64,000 nucleotides of DNA from Fibrobacter sp. UWH6. Its GTDB lineage: Bacteria; Fibrobacterota; Fibrobacteria; Fibrobacterales; Fibrobacteraceae. The stretch lies in assembly GCF_900142465.1 (NCBI RefSeq), contig NZ_FRAX01000005.1, positions 1-64,000 on the forward strand, written 5' to 3'. The position numbers and the translations under genes were made by a program. Positions 17,528-27,109 of this stretch are shown here, one piece after another (within the stretch, counting starts at the first letter, position 1; each line of letters starts with the position of its first letter). Under the pieces are notes generated by a model, which was given only the letters and a program-made list of their open reading frames with translations, was not told where the DNA came from and ran no database searches.

Positions 17528-19717
17528 TTAACGAGGTCCAGTTTTATCCTTGAGGGTCCAGGCAAGGTCTGCATCGGCAGGCTCTGCCAAATAACCATAG
17601 TCCGGTTTGTATTCCAGGGATGAAACTGAGACTTTCAGAGGATCACCGCCAACCGTATACCAGTTACCGACCATCTTGGGGAAGCCAACTGAAGTATCGA
17701 TCGGAGCGCCTTCGTCATCAAAGAAACTGTAAACGAGCACAGGATCATCCATGTTGAACACGTTGCCTTCAATATAGCAACTGGCGGAGTCCGTGCATTC
17801 TACGGCATAGCGATCCAGGTTCTTAAAGAAGTTATTGAATGCATGCAGGCGACCGCGTCTTGCAAAAGCGCCAGACCAGCTCATATTATCAAAGAAATTG
17901 TGATGCAACGTCAAAGTCTGAGTTGATTCATCGATCAAATCCGGAGTCAGGCCAAAAAGGACACCCGTTTCTGCATTTTCAAAACGAGACCATGAAATAG
18001 TTACGTCATGGGAACCGCGTTTCACATCAACTTCGACAATGGGATATTCTTCAAAGGAGCAATGGTCAATCCACACATGATGGGTGTTATTGTGAAGAGA
18101 AATGGCCCTGCGATTTGCTGTATCGGAAACAACTGTCGACGGAGCAGAGAACGTCAGATTTTCAAAAATCAGGTTAGACGATTCCTCCGTCATAATTCCC
18201 ATACCAGAAATGCGGATATCTCGACCGCGACCATCAAAAGTCTTGTTGGACTTAATTCGAAGAGATGCCGTCAAATTATAAGTTCCGCTTTTCTCGAAAA
18301 GAATCCAGGTCGGTCCATCACGATAGGCGCAATCCCGCAAGGAACCGGGAGCGATTACGGCGGTAGTGGCCGCCTTTCCGGTAGAGTCCACATTGGTGGT
18401 ATCTTCTACAATGATGTAATCCTCTGTTGTCGTAACAAGGCAAATTTCACCCTGGATAGAATCTGCAGCCAGGCTGTCGATGTAGCCTTCACCGCCACGA
18501 ACACCCGATGCATAGCCGACAACTTCCCTCAATAAGGCCGCGTGATCCTTCCAGTCTGCAGGATAAGTTGAGCGATCCTCGCCTACGCCCATTGAAATCT
18601 TTTTCAGGGATTCTTCAGAAACGCCGCCCAGGAACACATCATCCAGGAAGACAGTATCCCCAGCATTCACACTAAAGTCAATTCGGTTTACAGCAACTTT
18701 CTTCGACCCCACAGGAAGAGCGAATCCTTGCCAAACCTTTGACAGATCCACGTCAAACTCTATGCTCTTGGCAGAGCTATCATAAGCCGAAAGAGCCACA
18801 TGCAAGGTTCCATGGCCACGGGCACTGAACATCAGGGAATCAAAGCCAGGCAATTCGTAATCAGTTCGATATCCGCCCAGCAAGAAACCCAAGTGCGTCG
18901 AAGAACGAGAGGATTTACCTTCTCCAAAAATTCGGGCGCAACCACCCGACGCACAGCCATCATTACCAGAGAATGTCTGCGTCAGGGATTCATCCCAGAG
19001 GGGCATCAAGTTCTGGCCATCGGCATCCATGGTAAACCACCAGCCATCACCAAGAATAGCTCCCGTGGCAGAAATTCCGCTAAAGCTTTCGAAATCTTCC
19101 ACAGCAAAACCACGGGGAGCGCCCAGGTTTATTTCGGGCACGGTTTCACCGGCAGATGCGCTCAACTTGATTGTACCGCGGTTGCTTCGGCTCTCGATAA
19201 GAACTTCAAAATTTCCGGCAGGAAGGGAATCAATTACAAAATGTCCAGCGCTATCGGGAACTACAAAACGTTCCAAGCCAGGAATTCTAATGACAGAAGG
19301 ACCTTGCCCAGGTGCAACAAAGCCCTCGATGGTAGTGAGTGCGCCAAGTGCAATGGAATCAACAGCAGACACTTCCTGCAGCTCTACGGACTTGGTAAAT
19401 ACGGCACCTAATGCAGAGGAATCACTTTCTCCACGGATTTCTACAGAGTATTCACCAGGATCCACAGTTAGCTTTACATAACCGCGGTCATCCGTATCAG
19501 ACCATTCTTCCTGAGACAAGCCGTCAGACAAATATCCTACCGGCAACACGCGAATACGGGACTTGGCAGCAGGCGCACCATCCGCCAATTGGATCTGCAA
19601 GGCAATTGTAGATTCAGCTTCGGTACCACCGGCAACTTCATCCTTGTCATTGGAACAGGATGTTGTCAATGCAGCGAGAGCTCCACCCAAAATCAACCAG
19701 AAGGGCTTTTTAATCAT
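17528..19717 (-). CDS. Pectate lyase (PL1) lipoprotein with N-terminal beta domains
   Basis: 729 residues. Lipoprotein signal with lipobox LTTSC, then two carboxypeptidase-regulatory/CnaB-like beta sandwiches (about residues 35-205), a jelly-roll-like module (about 210-370), and a PL1 right-handed beta helix to the end. PL1 features seen: TFDGRGRDIRISG, HHVWIDHCSFEE (the vWiDH signature) and RRGRLHAFNNFF. It cleaves polygalacturonate by beta-elimination, probably tethered to the cell envelope. The start ATG overlaps the last codons of the upstream TIGR02147 gene by 8 nt, with its GGAGG inside that gene; an upstream in-frame start is therefore unlikely. Confidence 0.9.
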   Translation of the reverse strand: MIKKPFWLILGGALAALTTSCSNDKDEVAGGTEAESTIALQIQLADGAPAAKSRIRVLPVGYLSDGLSQEEWSDTDDRGYVKLTVDPGEYSVEIRGESDSSALGAVFTKSVELQEVSAVDSIALGALTTIEGFVAPGQGPSVIRIPGLERFVVPDSAGHFVIDSLPAGNFEVLIESRSNRGTIKLSASAGETVPEINLGAPRGFAVEDFESFSGISATGAILGDGWWFTMDADGQNLMPLWDESLTQTFSGNDGCASGGCARIFGEGKSSRSSTHLGFLLGGYRTDYELPGFDSLMFSARGHGTLHVALSAYDSSAKSIEFDVDLSKVWQGFALPVGSKKVAVNRIDFSVNAGDTVFLDDVFLGGVSEESLKKISMGVGEDRSTYPADWKDHAALLREVVGYASGVRGGEGYIDSLAADSIQGEICLVTTTEDYIIVEDTTNVDSTGKAATTAVIAPGSLRDCAYRDGPTWILFEKSGTYNLTASLRIKSNKTFDGRGRDIRISGMGIMTEESSNLIFENLTFSAPSTVVSDTANRRAISLHNNTHHVWIDHCSFEEYPIVEVDVKRGSHDVTISWSRFENAETGVLFGLTPDLIDESTQTLTLHHNFFDNMSWSGAFARRGRLHAFNNFFKNLDRYAVECTDSASCYIEGNVFNMDDPVLVYSFFDDEGAPIDTSVGFPKMVGNWYTVGGDPLKVSVSSLEYKPDYGYLAEPADADLAWTLKDKTGPR

Positions 19718-20633
19718 TGGAAGCCTCCATCTGTTCGCCTGCAACTTCGTCGTTAACTTCGTTGCGGATTTCTTCACCGATAATACGACGCTTACGTCCA
19801 CGCCTTACGGGAGGTGGATAAGGATCGCTTAAAGGGAACAACTGCATCCCCAACTGGAAAACTCGATTGGGTTTCTGGCATTGATTCACCTTGGCCAGAA
19901 CTTCGCGACGAAAACGGCGAACCATTTCAACCAATTCCTTATAGGTATCTTCATCGCAACCAAATGCCAAAGTAGAGAGGTTTCGTTCCTCTCGTTCAAA
20001 GCGGTCAATAGCCGATGTAGCCACATCCAGATTCTGCTGGATGTAAGAATTAACCGCCGTGCTATAGGATTCGCTTCCGCTAGAAATCAAGCCCTGGGTC
20101 TGTTCATAAAAACCAGTTTCCGGATTCTTGCGGATCATGGAAAGACGTTCCAGCAAGGCCACAGAGGATTTCACCTGACTAGCGGAAATCGGCGGACGGA
20201 CCATGAGGCCCAAGGCCGCATCATCCCCCACATAAGGGTAGAAGGTAATCAATTCGCGAATAACCGCATGATACCAGTGATCAAAATATTCAAACTGGTC
20301 GCGGGCCACATTTTCAACTTTGCATTCCTTGGTGGCCACCAACTTTTCGAGGTACTGGCGACTTTCGGAATGGTTTTTGGCCTGATTGAAAGAGACCATG
20401 TCCGCGAAATACTGTTTTTCGCGACCGTCATTGCAGAACAGGTCTGCAAAAACTTGAACCAGACGCGGAGTCAAGTTGCGTTTGCCCTGAAGAATCTTAT
20501 TGAACATGGAGCCATCGATTCCGGCCTTTTCTGCGATAAAACGGTGGCTGAAACGCCATTCAGCCGCATGCCGTTCTTCGTAGGCATCCTTCAGGAAATC
20601 GCGATAGTTCAAGTATTCAAAAAGATTCACCAT
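19710..20633 (-). CDS. TIGR02147-family protein, candidate transcription regulator of the pectin locus
   Basis: 307 residues. The N-terminus (MVNLFEYLNYRDFLKDAYEE, then FSHRFIAEKAGIDGSMFNKILQGKRNLTP) is the diagnostic start of the TIGR02147 family, abundant in Fibrobacter; the second stretch looks like a helix-turn-helix. The C-terminal region ends in a basic patch (RRGRKRR). DNA binding is inferred. There is no Shine-Dalgarno; TATATT ends 7 nt before the ATG, so the mRNA may be leaderless. Two direct GTCTACAGTTTA repeats lie just upstream and the nearer one covers the -35 position, suggesting autoregulation. Its 3' end overlaps the PL1 lyase start by 8 nt. Confidence 0.82.
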   Translation of the reverse strand: MVNLFEYLNYRDFLKDAYEERHAAEWRFSHRFIAEKAGIDGSMFNKILQGKRNLTPRLVQVFADLFCNDGREKQYFADMVSFNQAKNHSESRQYLEKLVATKECKVENVARDQFEYFDHWYHAVIRELITFYPYVGDDAALGLMVRPPISASQVKSSVALLERLSMIRKNPETGFYEQTQGLISSGSESYSTAVNSYIQQNLDVATSAIDRFEREERNLSTLAFGCDEDTYKELVEMVRRFRREVLAKVNQCQKPNRVFQLGMQLFPLSDPYPPPVRRGRKRRIIGEEIRNEVNDEVAGEQMEASND

Positions 20634-20640
20634 AATTTAC

Positions 20641-20699
20641 AATATACAAAAATGACGACCGAAGTCTACAGTTTAAACATTAAAGATGTCTACAGTTTA
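20641..20699 (-). promoter_or_regulatory. Promoter and paired operator-like repeats upstream of the TIGR02147 gene
   Basis: On the minus strand the -10 is TATATT (20646-20641). Two identical 12-mers GTCTACAGTTTA (plus-strand 20664-20675 and 20688-20699) are spaced 24 bp apart, about two helical turns, and the proximal one occupies the -35 position. A near-identical inverted pair is found at the PL11 promoter (27110-27146). Confidence 0.65.
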
Positions 20700-20703
20700 G
20701 AAT

Positions 20704-20730
20704 AACCGTAGCGCAACAAGCACTACGGTT
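20704..20730 (-). terminator. Hairpin between the second esterase gene and the TIGR02147 promoter
   Basis: AACCGTAG/CTACGGTT inverted repeat with an 11-nt loop, 22 nt after the esterase stop. No T-run follows on the minus strand, so it is a weak terminator or an RNA-processing/stabilising stem at the end of the PL11-CE12-CE12 transcript. Confidence 0.4.
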
Positions 20731-20751
20731 GTTCCAAATCACAACTAAGAA

Positions 20752-22551
20752 TTACTTAGCTTTCTTGTTAAGGTATACGCCGTGAGAAGCCTTGGATCTG
20801 ACAGTACGACCAAGCAGATTCACCTGTTCGGTGCGGCCATTTATCTGAACATTCTGGCGGACAGTTCGACGAATGGATACATTGCAATCTTCATCGCCTT
20901 CGGCACAGACAGAACTGCTGGACTGATCGGAACTACTGGAGCTTTCAGGAGCAGGTTCTGCACCAATACGGTAAACGTCCTTGATGTCAAAGCCAACCAT
21001 ATCAATATTGGGGCCGCCGTCAGAAGTTAAAGACGTAAACTTCAGATCGAAATCGCAAGCATCCAGCCACACGTCGTCTACGTAGACCGTATCCCAGGTA
21101 TCCCAGTTTGCACTAGGCGGAAATTCCACTTCGTACGTTTTAGCATCCACCTGAACACTCATCTTACTTGTAGTGGTTTTACCATTGCAGTAACGAATAA
21201 ACATTCTTGCATTGGAGGCAGACTGATAAGAAGTCATCTTGTAGGTAGCGTAACGGCCCGTAGCATTGTCAAAGTTGAAGAAGCCCTTTCCACTAAAGCC
21301 TACATGGTTTGCTTCAGTCCAACCCTGAACATCCTCCCCCACGTTGGGATAAGACAAGTCGCTTACGCTAGGCCATTCTTTTGAGCCTTCAAGAATTTCA
21401 AACTTGATTATTTCACTACTAGAAGAAACGCTCGGCCCCTCGCTAGCACTGGATCCCGGCACAGGAATATTTTCTTCGCCGTGAGCCGTCGTGACGCAGT
21501 TTGCACCACCTTCGAACATCGCGGTAAAGGTGATATCGCGGTAGGGCATTTTGACCTTGTAATAGTTGGAATCAGCAGTTACCTTATTGCAATCATCATC
21601 AGCCCAGTACTGGAATTTCTTGCCGAAACTTCCCGGAGAAACATGAAGATTCAAGGCGGCGCCACCAGGCAAATTCTGGTTATGGGTAATAAGGCCACTG
21701 CCTGAAACATTGGCCTTTACGGTCAACTTGTAGGTCGGAGCAATTGCGCCCACCAAAGTAGTCAAGGCGGCCTTTTCAGAAGCATTTACAGAAGAACTAT
21801 TCAAGTTTTCACGAAGGCCATCCATGATAAGCTGCGCATGAACTACAGAACCGGATTCCTGGAAATGGGTGGTACCGTCATTGGTAACGCCATTGGGATA
21901 ATTGGGGTATTCTCCTGGCAGGAACATCTTGAAAACGTAACGGGAAATGTAGGCGGAGCTTAGCTGCGTATACAGATTATAAGTCTTTGTGGTAAGGTCA
22001 ACAAAGGGAACACCATTCTTCTGGGCGACTTCCTTAATCTTATCCTTTACAGGATATTCCTTATTCTTGTGGGCAGCATCCGTAAGATTATTATCGAATA
22101 CGTTACGAGGGTAAGTATTCAGCATCAGGGGGCTCATGAGAACAATGTGAGCACCCTTGCTTTTAGCCCCGTCAACATATTTCTGGAACCAATAAGCACT
22201 GGAATCAATGGGAACGTAGCGATCCGCCTTGGAGTAGTCACGATCATTGGTTCCCATCTGAACAAAGATGTAATCACCTGGTTGTGTCGCAGCCAAAACT
22301 GAATTTAGACGACCATCGTTAATAAAGGATTTGGAACTACGACCACCAATGGCGTAGTTAATCACCTTTACACGGGACTGATCAAAGAAGGGAGCCAGAA
22401 CCTGGCCCCAACCGGTCTGCGGATAAGCATTTTCCTTGTAATCGCAAACCGTGGAGTCTCCAATCACGTGAATGGTAAAACTCGTCGTATCGCTAACGGC
22501 AACACTTGTAAAAAGAGCAGCAGCAGAAAAATACTTCAAAAGTTTATTCAT
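20752..22551 (-). CDS. Secreted SGNH esterase (CE12-like, rhamnogalacturonan/pectin acetylesterase) with CBM35-like module and basic tail
   Basis: 599 residues. Signal peptide, then an SGNH hydrolase with block I GDST, block II GGRSSKSF, block III GTNDRD and the catalytic Asp-His region NDGTTHFQESG. CE12 enzymes remove acetyl groups from rhamnogalacturonan or pectin. A short InlB-like repeat (about 280-345) and a CBM35-like module (about 410-530, ending TSDGGPNIDMVGFDI) follow, then a Ser linker and a basic tail (SIRRTVRQNVQINGR) resembling the Fibrobacter basic terminal domain. The start ATG has GGGGTGG about 5 nt upstream and follows the preceding esterase gene by 10 nt. Confidence 0.87.
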   Translation of the reverse strand: MNKLLKYFSAAALFTSVAVSDTTSFTIHVIGDSTVCDYKENAYPQTGWGQVLAPFFDQSRVKVINYAIGGRSSKSFINDGRLNSVLAATQPGDYIFVQMGTNDRDYSKADRYVPIDSSAYWFQKYVDGAKSKGAHIVLMSPLMLNTYPRNVFDNNLTDAAHKNKEYPVKDKIKEVAQKNGVPFVDLTTKTYNLYTQLSSAYISRYVFKMFLPGEYPNYPNGVTNDGTTHFQESGSVVHAQLIMDGLRENLNSSSVNASEKAALTTLVGAIAPTYKLTVKANVSGSGLITHNQNLPGGAALNLHVSPGSFGKKFQYWADDDCNKVTADSNYYKVKMPYRDITFTAMFEGGANCVTTAHGEENIPVPGSSASEGPSVSSSSEIIKFEILEGSKEWPSVSDLSYPNVGEDVQGWTEANHVGFSGKGFFNFDNATGRYATYKMTSYQSASNARMFIRYCNGKTTTSKMSVQVDAKTYEVEFPPSANWDTWDTVYVDDVWLDACDFDLKFTSLTSDGGPNIDMVGFDIKDVYRIGAEPAPESSSSSDQSSSSVCAEGDEDCNVSIRRTVRQNVQINGRTEQVNLLGRTVRSKASHGVYLNKKAK

Positions 22552-22561
22552 TTTGCCACCC

Positions 22562-24430
22562 CTACTTTGTCTTTGCCATAGTCTGATGAATAAGCTGGGA
22601 ACCCTTGCGGATAACCACATGGTAAAGGCCAGAAGTTTTTACCATTCCGTCAAATTCAGCAGAAGAAATTTTGTTGCCCACAACCATCTGCTTCTTGGCA
22701 ACAAGCTTACCATGCATATCGAAAACGCTAACCGAGGCTTCGCCCATCTGCGGAAGATTCAGGGAGGCATTCACAAATCCAATAGAGGAATCGTTCTTCA
22801 GGGAATCTGCAGCGGCAATGGAATCCTTTTCAGCCTGTTCCTTGGCAATGACTTCTGCAACACATGCTGTATCAGAAACTCGACAAACATCATCAATGCT
22901 GAAACCGAAGGCGTCAATATTGGGAGCACCATCAGATGTCAAGCTGATAAACTTCAAATCGGCTTCACCAAGGGGTGCATCCATAACAACATATGCGGTA
23001 TCCCACTTGTCCCAGCCACCAGTTGGAGGAGCATTCAGGTAGTAGTCATGATCCAGATAAGCGTTAAACATACGGTCAGAAGTTCCGCCATTAGCATAAC
23101 GCACGGCAAGAGTCACATAGCCTGCCCCCGGGAAACGCATTCTATAGGTGCAAAAGGAATTCTTCTCGTTGGCAAAGTTAAAGAAGCCTTCACCCGTATG
23201 GGCCCAGTTGTCTTCAGAGAAACCAACACCTGTATCCGGCTTAAAGGCATCAAAATATTTCTTGATGTCCTTATTTACAGCCACTCCATTAGTATCGCTT
23301 CCGCCAATGGGAGTGAACGGTTCAAAAGTCACATCATCAAGACTCGTAGGAGTTGTTGTGGGGAAGCTAGTCAAAGCCTTTCCGTCACCCTCATACTTTA
23401 CGGCAGAACCACCTTCATAAACGGCTGTATACTGGGTAGACTTATTGCCCATCTTGAAAGTATAGATGTACTGAGATTTAACGGTAGAAATGGCATTACC
23501 GCTAACCTTATTTCCATTACCATCATACCAGCCCAGGAATTTCTTGCCGCTCTTGGGAATGGTCTTCAACATGACAGTCATACCTTCGGGATAATAGGCA
23601 CCAATAGATGTTGCTTCAGCAGCACCTTCCGGAGAAACCTTCACGTCCACCTGGTACATAGGAGTCATATAATTGCCCAACTTCTTTACCACAGGGTCGG
23701 AATGAGCACGCATCTGTTCGGTAATAATACGGCCAAAGGCATTGGCTCCATTCATCTGCAGATGAACGGCATCAGTCTGGTCAGACTTCAAATTGCTGTA
23801 TTCAGCAGAAGTGGCGTAGTTGAAGATAAACTGCTGGGCGTAATATTCACCCACAGAAATCATGTAGTTTGCCACCAGTTCACTCATGTCGATAAATGGA
23901 ATATCAAGGCTATCGGCAATGGCCTTGGCACGAGCAGGATAACCGCGGTAGCTGTTATGGATCTGCGTCGGAGAATCGTAATAGAGTCGACGAATAGGGC
24001 TCATGATAATGGGATAAGCCCCCTTTGCACGAGCTTCCTTTGCCATGGTGGCCATAGCTACGGTAAACTTAGCTTCGTCACTCTTGCTCACATCATTGAT
24101 ACCGAACTGAATTACCGCATAGTCGCCAGCCTTCAGCTTGCTCACAATGCAGTTGCCCTGAGTACAATCGCTCTTCCAGAAAAGTTCGTAATAGCCATCG
24201 GCCGCCATACCGCCCTGACCGCGATTAACCACGGTAGCCAAGCCAGAATCAAACCAATAATGGAAATCCTGCCCCTGGCCCTGCTTGGGGCAGTAACCAC
24301 TAGCCCAGTCCTGCATGGTGGAGTCTCCACACATATAGATAACAACCTGAGCCAAAGCGGCAGGAGCCGCTAACATAGAAGCCACGACGGCGCCCTGCCA
24401 AAACTTACCAGAAAAGAACTTCATACCCAT
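22562..24430 (-). CDS. Secreted SGNH esterase (CE12-like) with CBM35-like module and C-terminal sorting-like domain
   Basis: 622 residues, paralogous to its downstream neighbour. Signal peptide, SGNH domain with GDSTMQDW, GQGGMAADG, FGINDVS and catalytic SDQTDAVHLQ; InlB-like repeat (about 260-335); CBM35-like module (about 395-500, TSDGAPNIDAFGFSI); then a T9SS-type C-terminal module (ASVSVFDMHGKLVAKK, GLYHVVIRKGSQ). It differs from the paralogue in this tail, which may mean a different export or anchoring route. The gene follows the PL11 stop by 7 nt. Two ATGs lie two codons apart (24430, 24424); neither has a strong SD, consistent with translation coupled to PL11. Confidence 0.87.
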   Translation of the reverse strand: MGMKFFSGKFWQGAVVASMLAAPAALAQVVIYMCGDSTMQDWASGYCPKQGQGQDFHYWFDSGLATVVNRGQGGMAADGYYELFWKSDCTQGNCIVSKLKAGDYAVIQFGINDVSKSDEAKFTVAMATMAKEARAKGAYPIIMSPIRRLYYDSPTQIHNSYRGYPARAKAIADSLDIPFIDMSELVANYMISVGEYYAQQFIFNYATSAEYSNLKSDQTDAVHLQMNGANAFGRIITEQMRAHSDPVVKKLGNYMTPMYQVDVKVSPEGAAEATSIGAYYPEGMTVMLKTIPKSGKKFLGWYDGNGNKVSGNAISTVKSQYIYTFKMGNKSTQYTAVYEGGSAVKYEGDGKALTSFPTTTPTSLDDVTFEPFTPIGGSDTNGVAVNKDIKKYFDAFKPDTGVGFSEDNWAHTGEGFFNFANEKNSFCTYRMRFPGAGYVTLAVRYANGGTSDRMFNAYLDHDYYLNAPPTGGWDKWDTAYVVMDAPLGEADLKFISLTSDGAPNIDAFGFSIDDVCRVSDTACVAEVIAKEQAEKDSIAAADSLKNDSSIGFVNASLNLPQMGEASVSVFDMHGKLVAKKQMVVGNKISSAEFDGMVKTSGLYHVVIRKGSQLIHQTMAKTK

Positions 24431-24437
24431 AACACTA

Positions 24438-27089
24438 CTACTTCAAGGAGAAACTGGACTTAGCAATAGTCTTGCCGTTCAACATAACCTTCACAACGTA
24501 ATTGCCCTTAGGCAGCAAATCTCGATCGATATTCAGCACAGACTGACCTGCAGGAACCTTAGCATCCATGCTACCCACAATCTGGCCGCGCATATCGTAA
24601 ATGCGAACTTCTGCATAACCAGAAAGATTGGTGCGCAAGATACCTGTATTGGGATTATAGGCATTCACGCCAGCAGCAAAGGGAACGGGAGCAAGAACAG
24701 TACCCGGATTTTCAGGATCCGTCGGCTCAGGAACTTTCTGGTTATTATAGAGTTCAATGCCATCCATACCAAAGGTAAAGGTATCCACATTGGGACCACC
24801 ATCAGAAGTGGTAGAAGACAATTTCAGAGTATTCTTACCGGCCTTGAGCGCTACATTTACAGTTACTTCCGTGTAGGTTGTCCAACCACCGGGAACAAAT
24901 TCCACGGTACCTGCAGACTTGCCATTTACAATAAGAGTCATGTTACGATTGGAATTTCCACCATTGGCAAATCGAATGGTCAAGGTAGTCTTTACATCCT
25001 GGGGAGAGTAGATTTCCCACACGCCATAACTGCCAATGCTGTTATCAAAATTGTAGAAGCCATCCTGTTCAAAGCCTGCATTATCCGTCTGACATTCAAA
25101 GCCAACACCTTCTACAGGTTTGCAGATTTCCAGCGCAGACGTTCCATCCTTAATAACCGGATATTCATCGGTTTCATCAGGAACAGAAACAATGGGTTCG
25201 CCCACAATCTGAATTTCAGGAGCAGTTAATTTCTTGACAGCATCCGGCAGGTAATAACCCAGGTGAGGCGGCTGATTGTAGGCAGTATTCTGCCAAGCAA
25301 TAGCTGTACGATAAACCGGATCATGCATCAAGGTGTACACACGATAAGGTGAGGTCACCGGAGTGCCGATGATGTAGAGAACGGACGGGTCTTCGGAATT
25401 ACGAACCACCAGTTCTTCGCGCCAGTCACCAAAGAGGTCTGCCACCAGACTGGGAGTGTTCTTGGTGCCGTTACAACCTGTTGCGCCAAGAGCCTTTGAG
25501 CCATCGAAATAAGTTTCAGATTCTCTCTTAGTGATGTTAAACTTCGTTACATAAGCGCCATCAAGAAGTTCGTCCTGCAAGTCACCATCAAAGTAAATAC
25601 GGAAGTTAGTGGAAACCGCAGGAGAGCCCATGGACTTGCCCTTGATATCATGCATGCCGCCACTATAGCTGGACCACACTTCGAAGCCACGATGAGTAGA
25701 ATCAATGTCAGCAGCCATGCCGCGACCATTATCCTTACCCGGCTGCGGAGTACCCCAAATAATGGTTCCATCGGGTGCGCGAACTTCATCGGTATACTTG
25801 GCATCAGTATGTTCATGCACATCAAAGAATTCCAGGCCAGGAAGATCCGGATCCAAGTCAGACAAATGACCTGCATCCCCATGGCCCAACTGAGTAGAAT
25901 AACGAAGAGTACCGTCGTGGTTCAAAGCGGCACCACCGAAAACAATTTCATCGTAGCCATCGCCATCGATATCGCCGGTAACAATATTGTGGTTGCCCTG
26001 GGCATAAAAACCCTTGCCCGGATCTTCGGACTTATGATACCAACGCTGCTTCAGTTCCTTACCATTAAAATCCCAAGCGACGATGTAGGAGGAACTATAG
26101 TATCCACGAATAAAGATCGCACTGGGATGAACTCCATCTAGGTAAGCAGTGGCGGCAATATAGCGTTCGCAACGGTTTCCATAGTTATCGCCCCAGTAGC
26201 CCTTCTTATCCACGCCCTTTACGTGCTGGTTGATATTACGGCTGGGAACAAAATCAATGGTAGTGATGGCGGCTCCATCTACACCACGGAAGACTGTCAG
26301 GTATTCGGGGCCATCAAGAACAGTTCCACCGGAATTACGGTAATCCTTGGACTTGTCGCCAATGGCCTTGCCCGTACCGTCAATGGTTCCGTCGGCAGTC
26401 TTCACGATCATTTCGGCCTTGCCGTCACCATCGTAGTCATAGACCTGGAACTGGGTATAATGGGCGCCAGCACGGATATTCTTACCCATGTCGATACGCC
26501 ACAAACGGGTTCCATCCAACTTATAGGCATCAATGAATACGGTGCCTGTGTAACCACCCTGGGAGTTATCGTGGGCATTGGACGGATCCCACTTCAAAAT
26601 CAATTCAAGTTCGCCGTCACCATCCAGGTCAGCAGCGCTCATGTCGTTAGGAGTATATGTGCAGATTTCACCATCAGGCATGGTCTGCTTTGCGGGAACT
26701 TCAAGTTTAATGGTCTTGTAGGGGAAAGACTTTCCGCTATTAGAAACGGTCTGGCCCAAAACTACAGATAATCCAGATTTGGCACTTTCCTTACCATTCA
26801 AGACAGCAGTCACCTGATATCCGGAAGAAGTCTTACCTTCTGCATCCAGATAGTTTGTGCCATCGGTTCCCTTGATGGACGCAATCTTTGTACCATCCCT
26901 ATAAAGATTAAACTCCGTTTGCGGATCATCAGAGCCTAGTAAGCGCCAGCTTACCAGCATACCCTTACCCACATTCGCAGCAACAAGACCGCGAGTCAAA
27001 TTTTCCATCTGCTTGGGAGCAGCGAAAACCAAACCATTCATGCTCAAAAGAGCAGACCCAATAAGTAATGCCTTTGAAATATTACGCAT
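24438..27089 (-). CDS. Secreted rhamnogalacturonan lyase (PL11) with CBM35-like module
   Basis: 883 residues. Signal peptide, PL11 catalytic propeller (about 25-640) with calcium-loop repeats of the DxDGDG type (AADLDGDGELELILKWD, YDYDGDGKAEMIVK, GDIDGDGYDEIVFGG), a CBM35-like module (about 660-790) and a C-terminal sorting-like module (AEVRIYDMRGQIVGS, GNYVVKVMLNGK). PL11 enzymes cleave the rhamnogalacturonan-I backbone by beta-elimination. It heads the operon with the two CE12 esterases (gaps of 7 and 10 nt). I choose the ATG at 27089, with AGGTG about 10 nt upstream; an in-frame GTG 9 nt earlier is the alternative. Confidence 0.92.
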   Translation of the reverse strand: MRNISKALLIGSALLSMNGLVFAAPKQMENLTRGLVAANVGKGMLVSWRLLGSDDPQTEFNLYRDGTKIASIKGTDGTNYLDAEGKTSSGYQVTAVLNGKESAKSGLSVVLGQTVSNSGKSFPYKTIKLEVPAKQTMPDGEICTYTPNDMSAADLDGDGELELILKWDPSNAHDNSQGGYTGTVFIDAYKLDGTRLWRIDMGKNIRAGAHYTQFQVYDYDGDGKAEMIVKTADGTIDGTGKAIGDKSKDYRNSGGTVLDGPEYLTVFRGVDGAAITTIDFVPSRNINQHVKGVDKKGYWGDNYGNRCERYIAATAYLDGVHPSAIFIRGYYSSSYIVAWDFNGKELKQRWYHKSEDPGKGFYAQGNHNIVTGDIDGDGYDEIVFGGAALNHDGTLRYSTQLGHGDAGHLSDLDPDLPGLEFFDVHEHTDAKYTDEVRAPDGTIIWGTPQPGKDNGRGMAADIDSTHRGFEVWSSYSGGMHDIKGKSMGSPAVSTNFRIYFDGDLQDELLDGAYVTKFNITKRESETYFDGSKALGATGCNGTKNTPSLVADLFGDWREELVVRNSEDPSVLYIIGTPVTSPYRVYTLMHDPVYRTAIAWQNTAYNQPPHLGYYLPDAVKKLTAPEIQIVGEPIVSVPDETDEYPVIKDGTSALEICKPVEGVGFECQTDNAGFEQDGFYNFDNSIGSYGVWEIYSPQDVKTTLTIRFANGGNSNRNMTLIVNGKSAGTVEFVPGGWTTYTEVTVNVALKAGKNTLKLSSTTSDGGPNVDTFTFGMDGIELYNNQKVPEPTDPENPGTVLAPVPFAAGVNAYNPNTGILRTNLSGYAEVRIYDMRGQIVGSMDAKVPAGQSVLNIDRDLLPKGNYVVKVMLNGKTIAKSSFSLK

Positions 27090-27109
27090 ACACACCACAC
27101 CTATCTTAA

